Part shown: positions 15,724 through 23,128 of the stretch, piece by piece
Numbering within the stretch: position 1 is the first letter of the stretch
Layout of the letters: each line of letters starts with the position of its first letter
DNA from: Anaerolineales bacterium
GTDB lineage: Bacteria; Chloroflexota; Anaerolineae; 4572-78; J111
Direction of reading: 5' to 3'
Length of the DNA: 64,000 nucleotides
Assembly (NCBI GenBank): GCA_015075405.1
Contig: JABTUK010000005.1
Span: 62,001 to 126,000, forward strand
Notes under the pieces: generated by a model
The model's input: only the letters and a program-made list of their open reading frames with translations
The model's database searches: none
Told to the model about the DNA's origin: nothing
Program-made: the position numbers and the translations under genes

Positions 15724-16329
15724 TTGCGCGAAATTGCCTTGCATCTGCTTGACATTGCCGAGAATAGTGTTACGGCGGGCGCGAGCCGGGTCGAAATGCT
15801 GGTCGAGGAGGATTTGGTAGCGGATCAACTCACGCTGGTGGTTCAGGATAACGGCAAGGGGATGGACGAGCAGCTTTTGAGGCGGGTCACCGATCCGTTT
15901 GTAACCAGCCGCACGACCCGCAAGGTAGGTTTAGGGCTACCCCTGCTCAAAGCAGCCGCCGAAGCCTGTCGGGGACGTTTTCAACTTAGCTCTACCCCCG
16001 GCCAGGGGACGCGCTTAGAAGTCGAGTTTCAACGCAGCCATATTGACCGCATGCCCCTGGGCGATTTGGCCGGCACCTGGCTAACCCTGGTCGTTGGGTT
16101 TCCGCAAATACACTGGTTATTTCATTATCGGGCCAGGGTTCAAGCGGGTCAGGCTGATGAGGATTTTACTTTTGACAATGAACCGATCAAACAAGAATTG
16201 GGCGAAATTCCCTTAACCGAGCCTTCAATTCTGGCGTTTATCAGAGAATTACTGCAAGAAGGCGTCGGCCGGGTGCAACAAGCGATAACTCAAAGTGAGG
16301 CTCAAGCCAGGCTCAACAGATCAATTTGA
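15724..16329 (+). CDS. GHKL ATPase of the hydrogenase-operon type
   Basis: A 201-residue protein that starts straight into a histidine-kinase-like ATPase domain: REIALHLLDIAENSVTAGAS (N box with Glu and Asn), DNGKGM (G1), KVGLGLPLL (G2) and GQGTRLEVEF. No dimerisation/phosphoacceptor helix, sensor or membrane segment precedes it, so it is not a classical kinase. ATPases of this form lie between the NuoE and [2Fe-2S] genes in HydABC operons; their role is unknown. It starts with TTG, 14 bases after the nuoE stop. Confidence 0.8.
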   Translation: MREIALHLLDIAENSVTAGASRVEMLVEEDLVADQLTLVVQDNGKGMDEQLLRRVTDPFVTSRTTRKVGLGLPLLKAAAEACRGRFQLSSTPGQGTRLEVEFQRSHIDRMPLGDLAGTWLTLVVGFPQIHWLFHYRARVQAGQADEDFTFDNEPIKQELGEIPLTEPSILAFIRELLQEGVGRVQQAITQSEAQARLNRSI

Positions 16330-16353
16330 GGAGCCAGCACGCCCACGTGCGGC
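16328..16353 (-). repeat. Inverted 26-base copy of the 15140-15165 palindrome arm
   Basis: Exact reverse complement of 15140-15165 (GAGGAGCCAGCACGCCCACG... on the plus strand), starting within the stop codon of the preceding ATPase gene. The partner arm seen in the upstream copy is missing here. Confidence 0.75.
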
Positions 16354-16432
16354 GACGTTCGACAGGTAGGCATGTCTCACTCAAAGCGAGGCCCAAGTCA
16401 GGCTCAAATGACATTCCGCAGGAGGTAATGAT

Positions 16433-16801
16433 ATGACCCAGGTCAAATCACTGGAAGAACTGAAGCGGCTAAAAGAAGCGGCGCTGGAAAAGCGCAAAGC
16501 GAAGGTAACGGTCGGACAGACTCACATTGTGGTCGGCATGGGCACTTGCGGCATTGCCGCCGGAGCCAGGGAAACGATGAAAGCCATCCTCGATGTGATC
16601 GAGGAGAAGAACTTGAGCGATGTCATTGTCACCCAAACCGGCTGCATGGGGTTGTGCGAATGGGAGCCGATTGTCGAAGTAACCAGCGGCGGCAGCCCTA
16701 AAGTAATGTATGGCAAAATCTCAGCGGCCAGGGCCAGACAGATTATGCAGCAACATGTCATCGAAGGTATACCTGTCTCTGAATTGGTAATCCCAGCTTA
16801 A
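16433..16801 (+). CDS. Small thioredoxin-like [2Fe-2S] protein
   Basis: A 122-residue ferredoxin of the thioredoxin fold, as found between the ATPase and NuoF genes of HydABC operons. Motifs are MGTCGIAAGARETM and TGCMGLCEWEP, giving three Cys in the usual places with the fourth ligand position occupied by Ala, which as far as I recall is normal in this subfamily. A charged N-terminal helix of about 25 residues precedes the domain. It probably passes electrons to or from the fusion flavoprotein encoded 30 bases downstream. Confidence 0.85.
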   Translation: MTQVKSLEELKRLKEAALEKRKAKVTVGQTHIVVGMGTCGIAAGARETMKAILDVIEEKNLSDVIVTQTGCMGLCEWEPIVEVTSGGSPKVMYGKISAARARQIMQQHVIEGIPVSELVIPA

Positions 16802-16830
16802 CAAAATCATCGAACGATAAGGGACTTACA

Positions 16831-19800
16831 ATGAAGTATTACCGCTCCCATATTTTAGTCTGCGTTGATCCCGAGTGTATAGCTAAAGGCGCGCATGCCA
16901 TTCGCCATGCTTTAGAAAACGAACTCGCTGCCCAGGGTTTGAAAGAGGAAATTCGGGTGCTAGAAACCTCTCGCCTGGGCGGATGCGCCGCTGGACCGGA
17001 AATCATGGTCTATCCCGATGAGGTTCACTATTCCGGGCTGAAGGTTGATGATATTCCCCATTTGGTAAAAGAACATTTTCTAAAAGGGCGCGTGGTTGAC
17101 CGGCTGTTCGCGCCTCTGCAAGAGCAGATCGACGAGGAATTGGGGCCGCCCAAACCCAAAGAAGTGCGGGTTGTTTTGCGCAACTGCGGCCAGATTGACC
17201 CGGAGAACATCGAGGATTACATAGCCGAAGACGGCTATCAAGCCCTGGGCAAAGCCTTGAGCGAAATGACCCCGGAGCGGGTCATCGAAGAGGTTTTAGC
17301 CTCTGGGCTGCGCGGCCGCGGCGGCGCGGGTTTCCCTACCGGCAAAAAATGGCAGTTTGTCCGTAGTGCGCCCAATACCCCCAAGTACCTCATCTGCAAT
17401 GCCGATGAAGGCGACCCCGGCGCGTTTATGAACCGGCGGGTGCTCGAAGGCGACCCTCATTCGGTGATTGAGGGCATGATTATTGCCGCCTATGCCATGG
17501 GGGCCAACCAGGGTTACATCTACTGCCGGGCCGAATATCCCGTGGCCGTGCGCACCCTCAATATTGCCATCAACCAGGCTCGCGCTTTTGGCCTATTGGG
17601 GGAGAACATTTTGGGCAGCGGTTTTTCGTTTGACCTGGAAGTGCGGATGGGGGCGGGCGCTTTTGTCTGCGGCGAAGAAACCGCTTTGATGGCCTCGATT
17701 GAGGGCAAACGGGGCGAGCCGCGCCCGCGTCCCCCCTTCCCGGCAGTGCAGGGCTTATGGGGCAAACCGACCAATATTAATAATGTCGAAACCTACGCCA
17801 ACGTTCCGCAAATCATTCTGCGCGGGGCGGAGTGGTTTGCCAGCATGGGCACCGAAAAGAGCAAGGGCACCAAAACCTTTGCCATTGCCGGCGATGTAAA
17901 CCACACCGGCTTGATCGAGGTGCCGTTAGGCATCACCTTGCGTGAAGTTATTTTTGATGTGGGCGGCGGAATCAAAGACAACAAACGGTTTAAAGCTGTG
18001 CAGACGGGCGGGCCAATGGGCGGCTGTTTGCCGGCCGAATATCTCAACATGGCGGTGGATTATGAGTCCTTAACCGCCGCTGGCTCGATTATGGGGTCGG
18101 GCGGCATGATTGTGATGGATGAAGACACCTGCATGGTGGATATTGCCCGCTTCTTTATGGAATTTACCCAGGATGAAAGCTGCGGCAAATGCACCCCCTG
18201 CCGGGTTGGCACCAAACGCATTCTGGAGATTCTGGAACGCATCTGTGCCGGGCAGGGCAAAGACGGCGACATTGAAACTTTGGAGATGCTCTGCCGGCAA
18301 ATCAAGAGCACCAGCCTGTGCGGGCTGGGCCAGGGTGCGCCCAATCCGGTTGAAAGCACCCTCAAACATTTCCGGGCCGAATACGAAGCTCACATCTATG
18401 AAAAGCGCTGTCCCGCCGGCGTTTGCCAAACGCTGGTGCGAGCGCCCTGTGTTAACGAGTGCCCGGCCGGGGTGGACAGCCCGGCCTACCTGGCCCTGGT
18501 TACGCAAGGTCGCTATGCCGAAGGCCTGGCCATTCATCGAGAGGCCAACCCCTTTGCCCTGGTCTGCGGCCGGGTGTGTCCGGCTTACTGCGAGCGCAAA
18601 TGCCGCCGCGGCCGCATTGACCAACCCATTGCCATCCGCCTGGTGAAGCGCTTTATGGCCGACCGCTTTTATGCCGAGGAATGGACGCCAACGCCGTTGG
18701 CTCCACCCAAGGATAAAAGGATAGCGGTGGTAGGGGCCGGCCCGGCCGGCTTAACCGCCGCGCTGGACTTGAGCCGGCAGGGTTACACCGTCACGATATT
18801 TGAGAAAATGCTCCAGCCGGGTGGCATGATGACCTACGGTATCCCTTCTTACCGCCTGCCCCGCGAACCTCTTTTTGCCGAAATTAATCACATTCGCCGG
18901 GCCGGGGTAGACATCCGCTGCAATCAGGAGTTGGGCCGAGATTTTACCATCGAGACGTTGAAAGAAGAGGGCTATGCCGCCACCATTTTGGCTCTGGGCG
19001 CACATAAAAGCCAGCGCCTGGCTATTCCCGGCGAGGACAAGGCGGGCGTTTATCATGGCGTCAAATTTTTGCGCGATATTGCCATGAACCGCTCGCCCAA
19101 TGTGGACGGCCAGCGGGTGGTGATTGTCGGCGGCGGCGACGTGGCGATTGACTCGGCTCGCTCGGCCTGGCGGCTGGGGGCGGCGGAAGTGCATGTGGTG
19201 TACCGGCGCGAAGAGGCCGATATGCCGGCCCACCGCGAAGAAATCGAGGCGGCCAAAGAAGAGGGGGTGCAGTTCCACTTCTTGACCAATCCGATGGCGG
19301 TTTTGGGCTACGCCACCGTCACCGGTATCCGGTTGCAGCGCCAAACGCTGGGCGAGTTTGACAGCAGCGGCCGCCGCCGGCCCAAACTGATTGCCCGTTC
19401 CGAATTTGACCTGGCTTGCGACATCATCATCCCGGCGATTGGTCAAACCACCGATTTTGACTGGATGCAAGACAACAGCATCGAAACGGTGCGCGTTTCC
19501 ACCTTTAAAGTGGGCCAGGCTTTGGAGACGACCCTGGCCGGCGTTTTTGCCGCCGGGGATGCGGTGTTGGGGCCGGCGTCGGTGATTCATGCGGTGGCCC
19601 AGGGGCACAAAGTTGCCCTGGCAGTAGAACAGTGGTTGACAACGGGCAAATTAGACCGGGTGGTGTACAAACCCAAACGGCACGATATTCCCATGTACGT
19701 CAACCTGGCCGATTATGCGCAGTCTCGCCGCCCGGTACCGCGGGCGCTGCCTTCGGAATGGCGCACCTGGAGTGGTTTCACCGAAATCGAAATGGGCTTT

Positions 19801-19908
19801 GATGAAACGATGGCTCAAGAAGAAGCCAAGCGCTGTCTGCGCTGTGATTTGGAATGGCTGGAACGCATCGGTGCGCCCGTTCCGTCAGTCGAAAAGATAT
19901 CTGTTTGA
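16831..19908 (+). CDS. NuoF-GltD fusion: NADH/NADPH iron-sulfur flavoprotein
   Basis: A 1025-residue fusion. Residues 1-90: thioredoxin-like ferredoxin domain with an incomplete Cys set (CVDPEC and LGGCAAGP; one ligand replaced). About 110-520: NuoF with the NADH/FMN loops LRGRGGAGFPTG (near 160) and CNADEGDPGAF and the [4Fe-4S] motif SCGKCTPCRVG (near 449). About 530-620: GltD/DPYD-type double [4Fe-4S] domain (CVNECPAGVDSPAYL, CGRVCPAYCERKCRRG). About 630-930: FAD/NADPH oxidoreductase (GAGPAGL, GGGDVAID, AAGDAVLG). A closing RCLRC lies near 1000. It could move electrons between NADH, NADPH and iron-sulfur partners, possibly flavin-based bifurcation; the reaction is inference. Confidence 0.9.
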   Translation: MKYYRSHILVCVDPECIAKGAHAIRHALENELAAQGLKEEIRVLETSRLGGCAAGPEIMVYPDEVHYSGLKVDDIPHLVKEHFLKGRVVDRLFAPLQEQIDEELGPPKPKEVRVVLRNCGQIDPENIEDYIAEDGYQALGKALSEMTPERVIEEVLASGLRGRGGAGFPTGKKWQFVRSAPNTPKYLICNADEGDPGAFMNRRVLEGDPHSVIEGMIIAAYAMGANQGYIYCRAEYPVAVRTLNIAINQARAFGLLGENILGSGFSFDLEVRMGAGAFVCGEETALMASIEGKRGEPRPRPPFPAVQGLWGKPTNINNVETYANVPQIILRGAEWFASMGTEKSKGTKTFAIAGDVNHTGLIEVPLGITLREVIFDVGGGIKDNKRFKAVQTGGPMGGCLPAEYLNMAVDYESLTAAGSIMGSGGMIVMDEDTCMVDIARFFMEFTQDESCGKCTPCRVGTKRILEILERICAGQGKDGDIETLEMLCRQIKSTSLCGLGQGAPNPVESTLKHFRAEYEAHIYEKRCPAGVCQTLVRAPCVNECPAGVDSPAYLALVTQGRYAEGLAIHREANPFALVCGRVCPAYCERKCRRGRIDQPIAIRLVKRFMADRFYAEEWTPTPLAPPKDKRIAVVGAGPAGLTAALDLSRQGYTVTIFEKMLQPGGMMTYGIPSYRLPREPLFAEINHIRRAGVDIRCNQELGRDFTIETLKEEGYAATILALGAHKSQRLAIPGEDKAGVYHGVKFLRDIAMNRSPNVDGQRVVIVGGGDVAIDSARSAWRLGAAEVHVVYRREEADMPAHREEIEAAKEEGVQFHFLTNPMAVLGYATVTGIRLQRQTLGEFDSSGRRRPKLIARSEFDLACDIIIPAIGQTTDFDWMQDNSIETVRVSTFKVGQALETTLAGVFAAGDAVLGPASVIHAVAQGHKVALAVEQWLTTGKLDRVVYKPKRHDIPMYVNLADYAQSRRPVPRALPSEWRTWSGFTEIEMGFDETMAQEEAKRCLRCDLEWLERIGAPVPSVEKISV

Positions 19909-19953
19909 TTTTGTTTGAAAGGCTCGAAAACTGTTTCGTCTGACTTGCCCGCC

Positions 19954-20053
19954 CCGGCATGAATGCCAGGGCTAAGGAACAACGCCGGGTCAACCCGGCT
20001 TTAGCCCGATTAATCGGGCGCTGTGGTATAGTCCGGCGACTTCATCGCCGGAC
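19954..20053. repeat. Cluster of short hairpins after the fusion gene
   Basis: Several stems in series: GGGCTAA/TTAGCCC enclosing GCCGGGT/ACCCGGC (19969-20007), the perfect palindrome GCCCGAT-TA-ATCGGGC (20004-20019), and GTCCGGCGA/TCGCCGGAC (20031-20053). They could act as transcription terminators or be remnants of a REP-like dispersed repeat. Nothing else is seen in this 206-base gap. Confidence 0.65.
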
Positions 20054-20120
20054 AAGCGTGGGGGGCAAGGTTGCCTCTGGGGTTTCCGAATGTTCTCTGT
20101 TTATGTAAGTAGGAATGAAA

Positions 20121-20777
20121 ATGCCATTTACACCTGAACAATTCTTTGCTGTTTTTGCTCAATACAATCTGGCTGTTTGGCCGATGCAAGGGGTGATTTA
20201 CGCCCTGGCCATTGCAGCCTTGATTTTGGCCCTCAGGGAAATCAAATACTCGAACCGAATTATCAGTGCAATCTTAGCCTTTTTGTGGTTATGGATGGGG
20301 CTGGTCTATCACTGGGGCTATTTCAGCACAATTAATGGCGCCGCATACGTTTTTGGAGGATTTTTCATCATTCAGTCAGGCCTGTTCCTGGTTGCCGGTA
20401 CACTAAAGCAAAAGTTGTGGTTCCGCTTTCACCCCAATAACTATGCCATTATCGGCGCGCTGTTCATTCTTTATGGGCTGGTCATCTACCCTGTGTTGGG
20501 CTACGCTTTAGAGCATCGCTATCCTTACACCCCCACGTTTGGTTTGCCCTGCCCTACCACCATTTTTACCTTTGGCTTGTTACTATGGACCGATAAGAAG
20601 ATTCCTAAATATTTGCTCATTATCCCGGTTCTCTGGTCAATCCTCGGCTTGTCTGCTGCCTTACAATTGGGTGTTTGGGAAGATGTGATGCTTGTGATAA
20701 CGGGCATAGCCACACCGATGATGATCTACTATCGGGATATGCGGGAAGCCGAGTTGGTTCATCGGCCTGGCTTTTAA
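20121..20777 (+). CDS. DUF6064-type integral membrane protein
   Basis: A 218-residue protein with about seven hydrophobic segments. The opening MPFTPEQFFAVFAQYNLAVWPMQ matches what I recall as the DUF6064 family, of unknown function. I chose the ATG at 20121 because AGGA at 20111-20114 is correctly spaced; an ATG two codons upstream is possible. It stands between the fusion-flavoprotein module and the second hydrogenase, on the same strand, 44 bases before the next nuoE. Confidence 0.7.
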   Translation: MPFTPEQFFAVFAQYNLAVWPMQGVIYALAIAALILALREIKYSNRIISAILAFLWLWMGLVYHWGYFSTINGAAYVFGGFFIIQSGLFLVAGTLKQKLWFRFHPNNYAIIGALFILYGLVIYPVLGYALEHRYPYTPTFGLPCPTTIFTFGLLLWTDKKIPKYLLIIPVLWSILGLSAALQLGVWEDVMLVITGIATPMMIYYRDMREAELVHRPGF

Positions 20778-20821
20778 CGACCTTTCTCAAATAGGTTAAA
20801 GTTCTTACAAGGAGGTAAGAT

Positions 20822-21298
20822 ATGAATGTTGACGCAAAAAACAAGTCCGATATCCCCTCCATCGTCCAGGCAGCCATTGCCCAGCACGGGACCACGCCTG
20901 AAGCCCTGGTCCCCCTCTTGAGCGAGGTGAATGAGAAACTTGGTTATTTGCCCACAGCCGCCCTCACCGAAATCAGCCGGGCGCTGCGGCTGCCGGGCAG
21001 CCAGCTTATGGCGGTGGCCAGTTTCTACCGTATGCTCTCCATCAAACCCCGCGGCCGGCATGTTATTCAATTTTGCGAAAGCGCCCCTTGCCATGTGATG
21101 GGCGGTCGCCTGGTGCGCCGCGTTTTGCAAGAGGAGTTGGGCCTTGAACCCGGTGAAACCAGCGCCGATGGTCAATGGACTCTGCTGGCCGTCAGTTGCC
21201 CGGGTATTTGTGGGGTGGGGCCGGTGCTGATGATAGATGAAAATATTTACGGCAATATTACCCCGCGGCGCATCCGCGAAATTTTGAGGGAATATGAA

Positions 21299-21316
<18 letters not shown>
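20822..21316 (+). CDS. NuoE/HoxE-like subunit of the second hydrogenase
   Basis: A 164-residue [2Fe-2S] protein, first gene of the second hydrogenase operon. Ligands C85 and C90 (CESAPCHV), C126 and C130 (CPGICGVGP) are all present. AGGAGG a few bases upstream gives a strong start. The last codons (Val-Gly-Ser-Lys-Glu-stop) come from the GGGAGTA/AGGAGTA repeat, so the native C-terminus has been replaced or extended by the repeat. Confidence 0.9.
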
Positions 21317-21454
<138 letters not shown>

Positions 21455-21474
21455 ATGAAAAAGGAGCAGTCACT

Positions 21475-23118
21475 ATGAATACAATCCGGTCAATGGTGTT
21501 GATTTCAAGTGATGCTGAAAGCCTGGCGCGGGGGGCCATGGCTGTTTATAACAAATTTCAGGAGCAAGTTAAGAAATTTGGCCTGCAAGACGAAATCTCG
21601 GTGATGATGACCGGCGATATGGGGCGGCACGACGCCCTGCCGCTGGTTGTCGTTTATCCCGAAGCCGTCATTTATGGGCCGGTCTCGCCCGAAAAAGTGC
21701 CGCTGCTGGTGGAAGAGCATTTGTATAAAGGCCGCATAGCCGTCGAGTTACAAGCCTCGGCCAGAGAGTTGTCGGGCCGGATTGCCTGGTTATCGGCCCG
21801 CAAGGGTACGTTACCGGCGGAACAGCGGATTGTGCTGCAGCGGGCCGGCCTGATTGACCCCGAAGATATCGAAGATTACATCCTCCACGACGGCTATGAA
21901 GCCCTGGGCAAGGCGCTGGCGCACATGTCCTCCGGCGAAGTCATTGAGGAAATCATCAAATCGGGGCTGCGGGGCCGGGGAGGAGCCGGTTTTCCGACCG
22001 GCCAAAAGTGGCGCATGGTGGCCCAGGTAGATAACTATCCCAAATACATCATCTGCAATGCCGACGAGAGCGAGCCGGGCACCTTCAAAGACCGGCTGGT
22101 GCTGGAAGGCGACCCGCACAGCATTATCGAAGCGATGGCCCTGGCCGGTTATGCCGCAGGGGCCAATGAAGGTTACATATATATTCGCGGTGAATACAAA
22201 CTGGCCCAGACGCGGCTGGCCCAGGCTATCGCCCAGGCCACAGAGATGGGCTTTCTGGGCCCAAATATCTTTGGGAGCGACTTCAATTTTAATATTCATA
22301 TTCATTCCGGCGCTGGAGCCTATATTTGCGGCGAGGAGACGGCGCTGATTGAATCCATCGAAGGTAAACGAGGCGAGCCGCGTGCGCGTCCGCCCTACCC
22401 GACGACGCACGGCTTGTGGGGCAAACCGACGGTGGTCAACAATGTCGAAACGCTGGCCAATGTGCCGGCCATTATCCGCCATGGGCCGGCCTGGTTCCGA
22501 GGGTTTGGCACAAAAAACAGCCCCGGCACAAAAGTTTACACCGTTTTGGGCAATGTCAACGTGACCGGCTTAATCGAAGTGCCGATGGGCATCACCCTGC
22601 GCGAAGTGATTACCATTTACGCCAAAGGGATGAAGAACGGAGCGACCTTCAAACTGGCCCAGACCGGCGGCTCCAGCGGTTCGATTATCCCGGCCAGCTT
22701 GCAAGATACGCCGATGGATTACGACTCTTACAACCGGGCCGGCGTGTCGCTGGGGTCAGGGGCGCTGCTCATCTGCGATGAAGAGACCTGCGTAGTTGAC
22801 CTGGCCCGCGTGCTGTTGAACTTCTTTAGCCAGGAAAGCTGTGGCAAATGCACTCCTTGCCGGGTGGGGGGGCAGCGCGCCTACCAAATTTTGACCAATG
22901 CGGCGGAAGGAGTGGGCAAACTCAGCGACCTGGATGACCTGGAAAAAGTGGCGGCTAACCTGTTCCAGTTGTCCAACTGTGGCCTGGGGCAAACCGCCGG
23001 CGTGCCCATCCGCGATATTCTGCGCTATTTTAGGGCCGAAGTGGAGGCCCATATTCGCCTGAAAGTATGTCCGGCCGGCGTGTGCCCGATGAGCGGCCGG
23101 CGAGTCAAAGTGGTATAG
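21475..23118 (+). CDS. NuoF/HoxF-like NADH subunit of the second hydrogenase
   Basis: A 547-residue flavoprotein: NADH/FMN loops LRGRGGAGFPTG near 165, CNADESEPGTF and GAGAYICGEETAL, and the [4Fe-4S] ligands in SCGKCTPCRVG near 455 plus SNCGLGQ. The first 90 residues keep the size and shape of the thioredoxin-like ferredoxin domain but contain no Cys at all, so that cluster is lost. The C-terminus stops right after VCPAGVCP, where bifurcating HydB proteins continue into a two-cluster ferredoxin domain. It looks like a plain NAD(P)H module. Confidence 0.92.
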   Translation: MNTIRSMVLISSDAESLARGAMAVYNKFQEQVKKFGLQDEISVMMTGDMGRHDALPLVVVYPEAVIYGPVSPEKVPLLVEEHLYKGRIAVELQASARELSGRIAWLSARKGTLPAEQRIVLQRAGLIDPEDIEDYILHDGYEALGKALAHMSSGEVIEEIIKSGLRGRGGAGFPTGQKWRMVAQVDNYPKYIICNADESEPGTFKDRLVLEGDPHSIIEAMALAGYAAGANEGYIYIRGEYKLAQTRLAQAIAQATEMGFLGPNIFGSDFNFNIHIHSGAGAYICGEETALIESIEGKRGEPRARPPYPTTHGLWGKPTVVNNVETLANVPAIIRHGPAWFRGFGTKNSPGTKVYTVLGNVNVTGLIEVPMGITLREVITIYAKGMKNGATFKLAQTGGSSGSIIPASLQDTPMDYDSYNRAGVSLGSGALLICDEETCVVDLARVLLNFFSQESCGKCTPCRVGGQRAYQILTNAAEGVGKLSDLDDLEKVAANLFQLSNCGLGQTAGVPIRDILRYFRAEVEAHIRLKVCPAGVCPMSGRRVKVV

Positions 23119-23128
23119 GGAGTAACTT

